Origin: Parelaphostrongylus tenuis
Taxonomy: Eukaryota; Nematoda; Chromadorea; Rhabditida; Metastrongylidae
Reading direction: 5' to 3'
DNA: 64,000 nt
Assembly: GCA_019055375.1 (NCBI GenBank)
Contig: JAHQIW010005499.1
Coordinates: 1 to 64,000 of the forward strand
The translations under genes were made by a program, and so were the position numbers. Shown here piece by piece: positions 28,141 through 38,960 of this stretch (the first letter of the stretch is position 1; each line of letters starts with the position of its first letter). Below the pieces are notes generated by a model, which did not search any database, was not told the origin of the DNA, and saw only the letters and a list, made by a program, of their open reading frames with translations.

Positions 28141-29849
28141 TTTCCTTTATGAAGTCAAATGTGCACATCAAATCATGTATCACTTTGCTGGAAAACGTAC
28201 TTCGATTCAAAAACTCCTCTAGCCAAGCACTCATAGGGAATAAAATATAAGGGAGCAGATTTTAACGCTAAGTTCACGGCCCTTGCACAGCAATAAAAAA
28301 CACCAGCTTGTGGAACTTTGATAGCCTTTTGAATTAGAAGTAAAATCCTTGAAATGAATCTTAATGAACAGTGCCTTGTAGTAAGGCTTGACCTCTCACC
28401 ATACCTTAGGCTAATCATTCCGGCTTGTGTCAGTCATACTCTTACTCATGCACTGACTCCAAGCGGATAGTCTTTAATGAATAATTGAAAGACCTAAAAC
28501 TTTGAGACAGTGAGTGTTTTAAAATTAAGTTTTTCTACTATGCTATGCAGAATTCGTTTCTTTCGTTGTCTGTTGAGGTTGTGGAGGTTTTTGATTAAGT
28601 TGCAGATCAGTTTGACTTTTCGGACTTTGAAGAAGGCGAGCCTGGCCGAACCATTAGCCATTATACGATTGTTAAATTGCTTGTTTTGCATTACTACACC
28701 GTATTCTTGTACTGCATCATTGATATTCAATAAATACTGTGGTTTTCTCTGACTAGGAGAGAAGAAATGAAAAACCGATTTCATTCGTTGGAGACGAACT
28801 TTTCATGGGAGAGTTAGTAACGGTTCGAAAGGTGAGACCTGAGAGTACGATTCCGTGTCACCGTCTGTTCAAAACACCCTTTTGTAACGTCGTAGCATCC
28901 AGATCAAAAATATTTTATATCGCACGTAGTTCATTGGAAGTCAGAAGATATATCAATGTGTAGAAAGATTTTCGTAGTATCTCAATCAATTTTTTTATCT
29001 GCAGTTTCTTTCGAAATGTAGGAAAAATCCCCAATTGAATAACATGATGTCAATCGTCTCGCCTCGCCTCGCTCCTTGCCACGCCCCCTGCCACGCTTTT
29101 TCGAATACACTGTAAACAACGTTACCAAAATGTAAAACTCAATCTTATTTTCCCTGTTAGACCGTATTTCCAGAAATTAAACACATGACTAGAATCAAAA
29201 AACATTATGCTACTAGATAATTACTAGTTGTCTAAAGAAGGAGTTCTGTCCGGCGAGGCTTAAGGCATAGATCAAAATCCGAATGAGATCAAAGGAACCT
29301 TCTTCACAAACCAAACACAAACACATATTTGAGTATTTGAAGCTAGTGCTATAGTTTGAGCGCTCACTCTGAAGAAGGAGTTTTGTTAAGCGAAATACAG
29401 GTGAGATGAGAGAGAAAAGCACGTGGTCTTATTCATGATAGACGATTATATTTTGAATACTACATCATTATAAAGGAGTCTTTTGAGAAAACGGCGACGT
29501 CTTGTTGTAGCCTAAGTCCCAGCTTTCGAATGGTTACTAACACTACTATGAAAAAGTCTTCTCCTGCGAATGAGATCGATTCCTCATTTGTTACCTCCTA
29601 ATCAGGAAGAATCATTACTATTATGAACACCTCGGATGCCTAAAAGAAAAAAAAGTAGTGGTCTATAGTGGACGAAAAAAAAGTAGTGGTCTATAGTGGA
29701 CGAGACAGCGATTCTAATTCCACCTCCACTCATGTATCTCTACTTTATTAGCAATGATTTTCCTAACAGAAGTGCTCCGTTGTTTTCGTGTGGAAGACTA
29801 AACATCATAACCTTTTACATACCTAAGCTTTGACGAAACTTTCAATTAC
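28141..29849. repeat. Loop between the older inverted copies; dispersed repeats
   Basis: It contains two oppositely oriented copies of the abundant repeat family (28,770-29,110 and 29,440-29,640) and a perfect 28-bp tandem duplication (29,647-29,702). A 96-codon minus frame (28,494-28,784) is lysine-rich and unrecognised. Confidence 0.45.
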
Positions 29850-30672
29850 CGTCATTGCCGATCTACAATCATTTCGTGGTAAACTTGAAAAATTTCGTGA
29901 TGCGGAAATGGTATTATCCTATATGTATTTCGTGAAAGAAGCTGGATGGTTCCTGTGTTTGATTTTATTTTTTATGTAATCTGCGTCACACTCGACCTGT
30001 GAAGCACGTGTAACGTTTTTTGGTGCGTTCAGCTCGGCCGAAATAAAAGTAGGAATGTCCATTTTATGAAGCAATTGATCTAATTAGTTTTATGCACTCA
30101 TAATTGCGCATATGTGACATAATTCATTTTGTCCCCGTTATTCCTCTAGTTTGAAGCAATAATCATGAGAAATATGGGGTATTTTGGAGGATGGAGGTCT
30201 AGCATTGTTATAGGTAAAATTGCACGACAAAACCTACACTCATCGTGATCTTGATCGCCTTTGGAAGTAAAAATATCGGAGAAACGATTGATTCAAATCA
30301 TTTCGAAGTAGTATAATTATGGCATTAATATAACCTATATCACGTTTCGGATAGGGACTAAGTGATTTTGCGTGAGACTTTGTTTTTCTTGCATAGGGGA
30401 AGATAGTCTTGGAGATTAATTAGAACAAATTATGGGTGCTGGAAAATGCGACTCTGGCGGAAGACTTGATGGATACGAGTCCAAAATTCCTGCTTCATTG
30501 GCAGAGACATATCAGTGGCACGGTGCGGTGGTCCATCTGTTTGTATGGCCTTCAGTCGAAATGGTAGTATACGAAAACAATATAAAGGAAGACCATGCTG
30601 TTGTTCTGCACAGTTCCCGAATATGGCTTGGAGACGACATTTGAACCCAAAGATACAGCATGACAAAAGCTG

Positions 30673-30745
30673 CGACCACGGCAGGATCCGAATTTTCAAT
30701 GTTTTGCTCCGTCGGAAGACGCGTTATTCATTACGCCACGCGGCC
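30673..30745 (-). pseudogene. tRNA-Arg pseudogene (left arm)
   Basis: It matches the tRNA-Arg over its whole length, with intact acceptor halves (GGCCGCG and CGTGGTC) and D arm. The anticodon stem (TCTTC/GCAAA), T stem (GAAAA/CCTGC) and T loop have decayed. The loop would read ACG but the arm cannot fold. It arose with the older inverted duplication. Confidence 0.85.
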
Positions 30746-30786
30746 ACATCGTATGGTTCGTTATGCAAACATTGCTCTTCTATTAA

Positions 30787-33617
30787 CCCCTAAGGGGTGG
30801 CTATAGAAATCGATGCGCGCGGAACAAAATACGCAATTTTCGCAATTAGATTAAGTTTTTTTCTCGCCGTTTTGGGGAAATTTTTGGATTTCTCGTATTA
30901 CTTTGATAGGAATTGATTTCCTCCTTTCGTTCATTTGATTTTGGTTTAGATATATGCCTCTTGTATTGAGAAAAACGTTGGTTTATTACGGAATTATGCT
31001 GATCTTGAGAATTGGTCAAATGTATTGACGTGTATGGAGGATACCACAATGAAAAAAACTCCAGTTTTGATCTACCATAGTTTTATACAATACTCAAGAG
31101 CCAGGTGAGTAAAAGTCGAAAACAATAAGTAATTAACAACAATAATGATAATGCATAATGTATTCGATGCTAATCAATCGATAACTCTCACTATAACTAA
31201 GTTTATATCAATCATTCGTTTATTTGCAATTATTCAGAGTTCAGGTAAGCGAAAAAAAGGTTGAGCGCTTATGGATAATGAAAAAATGCTGAACAGTAAG
31301 TGACAGCCGTATTTGAATAAATTATTGGTAAATAAATTGGTTTAGAACATCGGCATTGTGCAAACTATTGGTCAGAACTATATGTCTGCAGAGAATTATT
31401 CTCGGCGCTTCTCTCCCATCCGCACCCATATTCAAAGAAAGTATTCTTACTCCTTTTCGAGGCCTTAGTAATTATTCGACAGCTTTACTATCGAGAATCT
31501 GAAGGGTTTGTTGTATTTTTCAAATGCTTTCTATATTATGATGCAAATGTAAAGAAGTGTTAGTATCTATTAAAAAATAGTTATCTAGCTATATTTATGC
31601 GATGTCGGTTTTTCAGATCACCCATTAATGTCGCTGTAGCCTACAGAATAAATTTTCTTTTCTCATTCGCATTTCGCCCCACTTTTACCATGCGTATGAA
31701 TCGCTGGAAGCACGAAAAGCATATCTGCGAGTAGACATTTTTCCAGAGCACCAGAATATACGATTTTATCTGAAGGTGCTTTCGATGTGGTGAATAATCC
31801 TAAACTGAATAAAAATATTTCAAACGCGATCGGTCGTTCCGTCCCGGCCCCGCTCCTCCGCTCTATGAGTTGGCCGGTGAGCAAAGTCGCCGAAAAGGTC
31901 CATAGCTGAGTAAAATGTGAAGGAAATTTACAGCTACGACTTCTTATTAAGATAATCACCTGATCTACCGCGTGACTCGACAGTGATCTATCGCATTATG
32001 CGTTAAAACGGCGCCAACTATCGTAATTTCACTGAGGATTGCCGCATCGGCAGAAACTTCAGATATAACGCGTAATTTTGACACAGCGAAAAACTGTGTA
32101 ACACTGGCATGCCTTTCGTGCTTCCAGAAATTCATAGTCATGGTAAAATGAAGGCGAAATGAGGGTGAAAATGAATTTTTTTTTGGATTCTACAGTGTGA
32201 TAAAAGGATTTTTCGAAAAATGGGCGACGTATATTTGTAGGCAGTAATTAAAGCTTTCGAATAACTACAAATACTCTGATGAAAAATGCCTGCTCAGAGA
32301 ATAAGAGTTAGTTAAAAATTTGTCACCGCTTTACATACATAACCAATTTTTCTTTCACACTCTTATCTTTAGCTGGACAAAGGTTTCCATTCAAATTTTC
32401 AATAAGCTTTGAATAGCACAAATCTCAGCAATCTCAATGATAGGCTTGGTTTTGGAGAAAGACGTTTTAATGTGTGTTACAGCTAAAAGATCATTGAGTT
32501 TCGCACTCTACGCCGTGTCAGTCGCGCAGCGCTTTTTATATGTGGCGTCCGCTGCGCGCCGAATGTACAATGTTGTTTTAGCTTAACGACGAACTAAGAA
32601 GCATTTCGCAAAAACTAAGCATATCCATGAAATTGTTGAGTTGAATTTGTCGAGATATGTGTTGTCGAAGAACTTCTAAATTTTTTGAGGAAAAGCGTTG
32701 TTCGTCGGAAGATGCTGAAGTGTTGAATAACAGATTCTTTTCCCTGTTATAGTGTAATACAGAAATCTTTCAAATAAAGTACATCTTTCAATTTCTAAAG
32801 ATTTAAGATATCGAATAACTACTAAACTATCTAGAAAGAGCGAAAAATAGGTTTTTTCGATTATGGGCGCTGATAGGGGAAGTAACATACCATACGCAAT
32901 GATAAGCGCGTGTTCTTCCTACACTCACTCGAGTTACATACTAGAAATACCTCCACATAAACCTCGATCAGAGATGCTTAGTTGTAAAAGGTGTGTTCTC
33001 AAGCAACGTTCTCGCAAGACATGTGATAGAAATGTTCGGTAGAGGTTGTAAGTAAAATTTTGTACAAGGATGTGGTATTACCGCTGAAAAATGAAGGGTT
33101 TCAACAGGAGTAGTAGCTCTTTGCATCAAAAAATCTTCCTATAAGGTTGAATCGTAATATTCCATCCTTTATGTGTCAATAAGACATCTCTGAGTTATAA
33201 ACTACACCTATATTATTTAAGGATAAACTATCTATGACATCCTAGCGGCGGGCTTGCATTTTAACCGTGAAATATAATCTTCCTTTCGCTCTTACGGCGT
33301 TATATGGCACCTTCTCGAAAAAGCAATTTTATCACGAGAATCCTTCAGATTTGGATTATCTAATAAGTATCAAAATCTTAAGTAAAGTGCCATAAAAGCC
33401 GTCCCAGCCGGGCAAATGAAGAAAATGAGTGTGAAAAATAAATTCATTTTTGCTGTTATAACGTAATATGAGCTTTTTTTTAAAGCTACACAGCTTTTTG
33501 GGATCGCAGAAATTTAAGCTTTCAAAGTATTGCCAAATGCCTAGAAGAAAATTTTTTGCAGCGAGAAAGGCCTTCAAACAACCGTGTACTGAGCTGGTAC
33601 ATGTCGTCCCTCAGGGG
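30787..33617. mobile_element. TTAA-flanked insertion, piggyBac-like non-autonomous element (left arm)
   Basis: It is 2,831 bp long with TTAA on each side (30,783-30,786 and 33,618-33,621). The ends are CCCCTAAGGGGTGG and, inverted, CCCCTGAGGGACG. TTAA target duplication with CCC-type termini is the hallmark of the piggyBac superfamily. The paralogous copy 1 has an uninterrupted site near 27,160-27,175. Inside there is no transposase-like frame, only short ORFs and dispersed repeats, so it would have to be mobilised in trans or be an internally replaced derivative. Confidence 0.65.
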
Positions 33618-34114
33618 TTAATGACAAAGTGATACTTTTGCATATTCACGTGAAAAATAAAGGATTAAATAGCGACGAAGGGCGACCTTACGCACTTTCA
33701 ACACACTACTGGACCCCAAAAGACTTATCACCTGTTTCTGCTGAGTTACTGTTTGTAGGTGTAACTCACATTTAGACTCATTGGAGGATGAAGAGAGCAC
33801 ATGATACCTCTCCGTCCTATTTTCACCGATGCAAAAAAAAAAAAACTCTCGCCTGAAATTTCACTATTCTCGTTATTATTACCTTTATAATGTCGACGTA
33901 GAAAGAGTGATAGACAGAACAGTACTATATCGCCGAACTTTATCGCTGTCAACTTCCTAAGCGTCCTGCGAACATAAAAATATAGCATCAAGCGAAAGAA
34001 AGTTGCTCGTGGGCAAAAATCTTCACTTTGCTGGTATCATCATCCTTATAACACGAAATAAAGGCTAAGCAAAACTAGTGCTAGTCAATTTCAATATCAA
34101 TTGTATAAAAAATG

Positions 34115-34310
34115 ATCTGTGAGTGTATCTGACAAAAAGACAAACGAAAGCGGATGGCTTGTCTGTGCTTTATTGAAGCTTAGCGAAATGATTATCTCCG
34201 AATGTCCCAGTTATGTTTATTTTTCAACACATCCAATTAAACGAGTTAGATCCCACAAGAATTCTACAGGGAGAAATTGCCATATTCAGTCCGTGGCATG
34301 GGTCACCTAA
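34115..34310 (+). pseudogene. Diverged RTE C-terminal fragment (older duplication, copy 2, left arm)
   Basis: The frame contains LLKLSEMIISECPSYVYFST, parallel to the fragment at 26,378-26,690, but decays soon after. Mirror copy at 41,157-41,352. Confidence 0.5.
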
Positions 34311-36508
34311 GTCTGGCAGAAGTAGTACTATCACCATTTTGTCCCAATAATTGCATAAATGAATGCAAGCACTTCATTTTTTGTAGCGAAAATTTTTCTC
34401 TTCTGCTATCCTCCAACGTCTTGAATAGACATGTTATTTCAAAAAGAAAATCCATTGGTTAGGAAATTAATATGATGTGATATCTATGTCCACAAAGCTC
34501 AACATAAACTTTTGTTATTGCACCTAGATAAAATTCTGAATCTCAGACTTCACTAAAATCTTTTGTTCTCACGAAGAACAAGGAGTTATGTACAGAGTGC
34601 GGCATGGGTGTTTCATAATGTGATTTCAACATTTGTGCCCAGCAAATTTCTCATGAAGCTTCATATTTTGAACTAGCTATCAGTCGTCTTGACAATTTGG
34701 ATCGTTAATAAATTTGGAGTTAAATGATCAGTTTATTTGTTTCAGAGAGTTGCAGATCTAAAACTCAATATTGTTGGGCATATAGCAATTCCTTCAATTC
34801 AGCTGTTATTCAGACCTCGCTCAAATTTCAATATAATCTTATAGAATGCTTCAAGTCTTTCAAAAGCTTAGTATTGCACTTCTACTGCTAGATGCGCTTT
34901 TCGGTTTTTCTAGTAAGTCTCAGCAGTAGCACATTTATTTCGTAATTCAGTCGTTCCCGACAACTGATTGTGGCGACGTCGGACATGTTCTACTGAACGT
35001 ATTGTAAGGGAATGGCTGCAATAAAACATGTTCGTCGCCGCTACCCTTAGTTATGAGGAAACGGTTGAACTGAAGGGCACGTGTTTCCGATTAGGCTTGC
35101 GGGACAACCGAAGCGTACGTCTAGCACCGAAACTGCCATAACAGGACTCGGAAAGGCGTAAAATATGCTATCAATTCATAACAGGACTCGTTATTTTTCA
35201 AAACACTTGAAAATCCAAAGGAGAACTTGATGCAGTAGTAATGATCAGTCCATTAAATCTCCCTAGGTTACCTGTAGTTAATGCAACACCCACTCATCAT
35301 CGCCAAATCCATATCCTGTTGAGGTAAGGAGTTTGGTAGAAGTGTTTTCTGATATAAACTCATTGGTAGACGTTTCAAACCTCCTTTAGAGTATCAGCTC
35401 CCCCTATAGCCACAATAAGAGATATAATCAGAGGGCAGTAAACGGTAACCATTTTGCGCAAAAAAGAGCGTCATATCGGGTTACTATTTCATTAAAGACG
35501 TGTCCTTCTCTAAATAACTCGATTCCACTTCAACTGTTCAATTGAGACACACGTGACAAGAACAACCGGCAGTGAAAAATCGACTGCGATCAACGCAACA
35601 CCGGCGGAGGTGAAGGGCCACATCGGTGTTGAACGCAGTTTTTGATACAAAACAGCCCTACGCTTCCATACTGGTCTCCCCAAGTTTAGTTTATTTTTCA
35701 CATGGAATTATGTTCTGCGGTTTCGCGCTATCACTGTGCCTCTAAAAATTCAACTCTTGGGTCGGCTGGCACCACGTTGTTAACTTGATCACTCTTTGGT
35801 GTGACAGAATTTCGATCAACCGTAGCAAAGTTCGGGAATTGATAGCTTATCTCTGTGGAGACCACGTGTGTTTTTTTTTGCTTAGAAGTCTTGCTCACCA
35901 GACTTTTAGTAGCCATTCGATACCTCTAAAATGACGATACGATCGTTGAACTTGGTTGGAAAAAGCGTTTATGATGTGCTATGGCAACTACATAAATATT
36001 ATGTTTCTTTTCTGAGTAGTCAGCCCATGGCCTGAAGTTATGCCCAGTTGCAAATATGGGTTGAAATTAAGAGCAAGGAGTTGTAGAGGTCAACTGAAAA
36101 AAGTAGAAAGGCTTCAACAAACTGGTCAGCGCGCAGTCTCATTTTTTCGCAATAGCGCTTTTTTCACTCATAGTAGTTTATATGCACAATGAAACATGGC
36201 ATAGCGTGCAGAAAAACAAGATATATTAAAGTGATAAGTAAATCGACTGCAAAATGACTTAGACAACATTTCATGTTGCGCGGTCTCAAAATTTTTTGGT
36301 CTACCCATCTCGAATGGGACGCTTGATCCCAAAGAAGACGATGCTGCCGAAATATACCTAAGGCGCTGACAATATCAGACTTCGAAAAGGCTTAATAAGG
36401 ATATCGAAGCACATTGTAGTATTGAAATAGCTTTAAAAAACAGTTGACACAACTGCAAGGTTTGGATAATGAGAAACGTTTGAGAAGCCATTTTCCGTTT
36501 TGGAAAGA
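34311..36508. other. Inner end of the left arm; no gene recognised
   Basis: AT-rich DNA with short frames only. About 34,950-35,130 resembles a degenerate half of the hairpin MITE family (AACATGTTCGTCGCCGCTAC, CACGTGTTTCCGA). Short frames at 35,510-35,701 and 35,731-35,916 are unrecognised. Confidence 0.4.
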
Positions 36509-36544
36509 TTTTTAGGCTTTACTCATGCATTTATGCTGTATCGT

Positions 36545-36597
36545 TATATATATACATATATATGTATTATATATATAATATATATTATATATAAATT
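36545..36597. repeat. AT-rich palindromic repeat in the spacer
   Basis: 53 bp made almost only of TA/AT with near-palindromic pieces (TATATACATATATATGTA, ATATAATATATATTATAT). It lies 37 bp inside the spacer from the left-arm edge and is not present at the right edge. Confidence 0.85.
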
Positions 36598-36788
36598 ATT
36601 TCACAGTTTTTTAGCACGCGAAACTGTTATTTGAAAAAATGCTCATACTCATACTCAAAATACTAAAATACCCACTTGGTCTTTTACTACTTTTGGCACT
36701 CAGTTAATTGTAAATAGTTGTGCAAGAAATATTACAATATGAATATTTTGGTGTTAATATTGTTTGATTTTATTCAATATTCGCCCAC

Positions 36789-38960
36789 AAACCTCCTTCT
36801 TTGCGAGATCCCGCCCGGCTAGTCGCAGGGCACGTGGTGCGTCTCCCAGGTGGTGGACAGGAGAATAAACGCGAACCAGAAGCGACCGTGTGCTTCCTGG
36901 AGACGCAGGTGAATTCAGGAGATGAGCTCCCTGATTCTGCAGTCCCAACCTGACAAAGTCTAATGCTACGAGTCATGACGGCCAAGATCCTGCAATCAAG
37001 CGGCTTGGAAGTACATGGGAGGCGGTTAGGAGCGGCCTCCAACAATAAGCTCCTCCCGCTCCTTCGAGAGAAGACTGGCAAGCTACTCGTGAGTACCCAG
37101 CCGCCACCTTCAAAACCCGGCAAGCCATACTTGGGTATCGAAATGTCAAAAACAACAAGAAATATGGGCCGCATTCCCCTGACCCCAAAAGAACCTCCGG
37201 TACGGCAGCGCCAGGTAGGACGAGTACGGAGAGGCTGCTAAAATCTCAGAGCCAAACTAGGCTGCCAAGATTGAAATGGATTAAAATGACGATCTGTACC
37301 CACAATGCAAGAACCGTTGCTCACGAATCAGCTGTAGAAGATCTAATGATTGAAGGGAGAAGGATAAGCTACGACGTCATTGGCCTGGCTGAGACGAGAA
37401 GGCGCCATCCTTTTCACGCTGTTTATGACACCTTAGAAGGTAGTTCCTTGGAACATGCGATCGCAGAGGTGTCGGCGGCGTTGGCTTCCTCGTCAAAGCG
37501 AATTTGACCGCGAACATTGATTCGTTCGAACAATTAACAGCCCGTTTTCGGACGATTATCGTCGAAACGATGTGGTACTATGCCGGCTTTGACCATCGTC
37601 GTTGCTTACGCACCAACATCACGCTATGACGAAGACGAGGTCGAAGTGTTCTATATGGACTTAGAAAAATTTCTTCAGAGGAGATCATACATTCTTCATG
37701 GTCATTGTCGAATATCATAATGCAAAAATTGGACTTAGAAGAGCGATTGAAGAACGTCTGAAGAACGTCACATTTGGACCCACGGACTAGAATGGAATGA
37801 ACAGGGTGAGAGGCGATCTGAGTTTATCATGACCACCCAAACCATCCATGGTAACTTACAATAACAAAAGCCTCACTCTCAGGGGTGGACGTGGGAGTCT
37901 CCCAATGGAGAGTACCATGGCGAAATAGACCACAGCTTAGTAAATTGGATGTTTTACCTGACCGATGTTGCTGTTGTTCCTCATTCTACACGGGTTCGGA
38001 CCATCGCCTCCTTCGCGCAACGTTCCGTTTTTCGCGGAGAGGAAAGAAATCCGCTATAATCCAACAACGAAGTCCAAGAACTACCATAAACTGGGAAGTG
38101 TTCAAATCATTACTTGGGAAGGCACCGTTGTCGATAACATCGACGAAGAATACGATCGGGTCGTTAAACATCTTCACGTTAGCGCTATGAAAGCCGAGAG
38201 TCTTGAAGTCGCGAAGAGACGCTTGTCTCCGTAGACACTTGAGCTGATACGTCAACGTGGAATCGCACGAGCTACAGGCAGCCTAAACCTCACTTCCGTT
38301 CTTGCGAAACGCTGCAGAGAAGCGATAAAAGAAGACCTCAAAGAGAGAAGAGCAGCAGTCATGGCAGAAGCTGCAGAAGCTGGGAAGAGCATTCGCAAAG
38401 CCCAGAGAGGCTTCGCCAACTATAAGACCAGGTTGATTGAACTCCGATACCCTGACGGGACACTTACAGCTTCGAGAAGAGCTATGGAAAAAATATTACC
38501 ATTATCACTCAATTCTCTTTGATAGATATGTCCTCTTACCGTCATATAAATTGAAGGAGGATGAATATATCGTTTCACCACTCCTCCCTACCAAAATCCG
38601 ACATGCTATAATGCCGGTGTAGTACCGAACACACCTGGTCAAACTGGATGAGACCAGGACACCTAAAGAACCTGCCGCAGTTCTCATCAACACGCTGGCT
38701 CGGCTCTTCACTCGCTACCTATCAGAATGCAGGGTACCCTTCAATGGAAAACCAGCAAGACCGTATTGTTGTTTAAAAGGGAGACCTTCACGACATAGAC
38801 AATTATCGCCCGATCTGCTTCCTGTCCGTTGTCTCTAAATTCTTTACTCGAGTCATCATAAACAGGATTGACAGAACACTGGACGAAGGGCTGTCATGCT
38901 AATAAGCAGGATTCCGAAAAGGATTTAGTACCATACATCACATCCACACGATCGCAAGAC
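36789..38960 (+). pseudogene. RTE-type LINE, third copy, truncated by the right-arm junction
   Basis: It runs parallel to 10,841-13,055: the same leader (CCCGCCCGGCTAGTCGCAGG), endonuclease frame (37,287 onward: MTICTHNARTVAHESAVED, DVIGLAETRRRHPF), GSDHRLL near 37,995-38,015, linker, and the start of RT (AATTATCGCCCGATCTGC; TCATGC.AATAAGCAGG). It is diverged from the arm copies and full of stops and frameshifts. It keeps about 240 bp of linker (around 38,371-38,610) that the arm copies have lost. It ends abruptly in the RT domain at 38,960, where the right arm starts. Confidence 0.85.

Larger units (their letters stand above)
29850..34310 (-). repeat. Older inverted duplication, copy 2, split by an insertion (left arm)
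   Basis: Reverse-oriented, diverged partner of 26,370-28,140. It is interrupted by 2,831 bp at 30,787-33,617. The tRNA in this copy has decayed. Right-arm counterpart 41,157-45,617. Confidence 0.85.
11469..36508 (+). repeat. Left arm of a giant inverted repeat (visible part)
   Basis: Every feature in this interval has a near-identical reverse-complement partner in 38,961-64,000. Position pairs sum to 75,466-75,471. The inner edge is sharp: TTTTGGAAAGA at 36,498-36,508 pairs with TCTTTCCAAAA at 38,961-38,971, and the next bases differ. The outer edge is unknown because 11,469 pairs with base 64,000, the window end. Confidence 0.97.
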
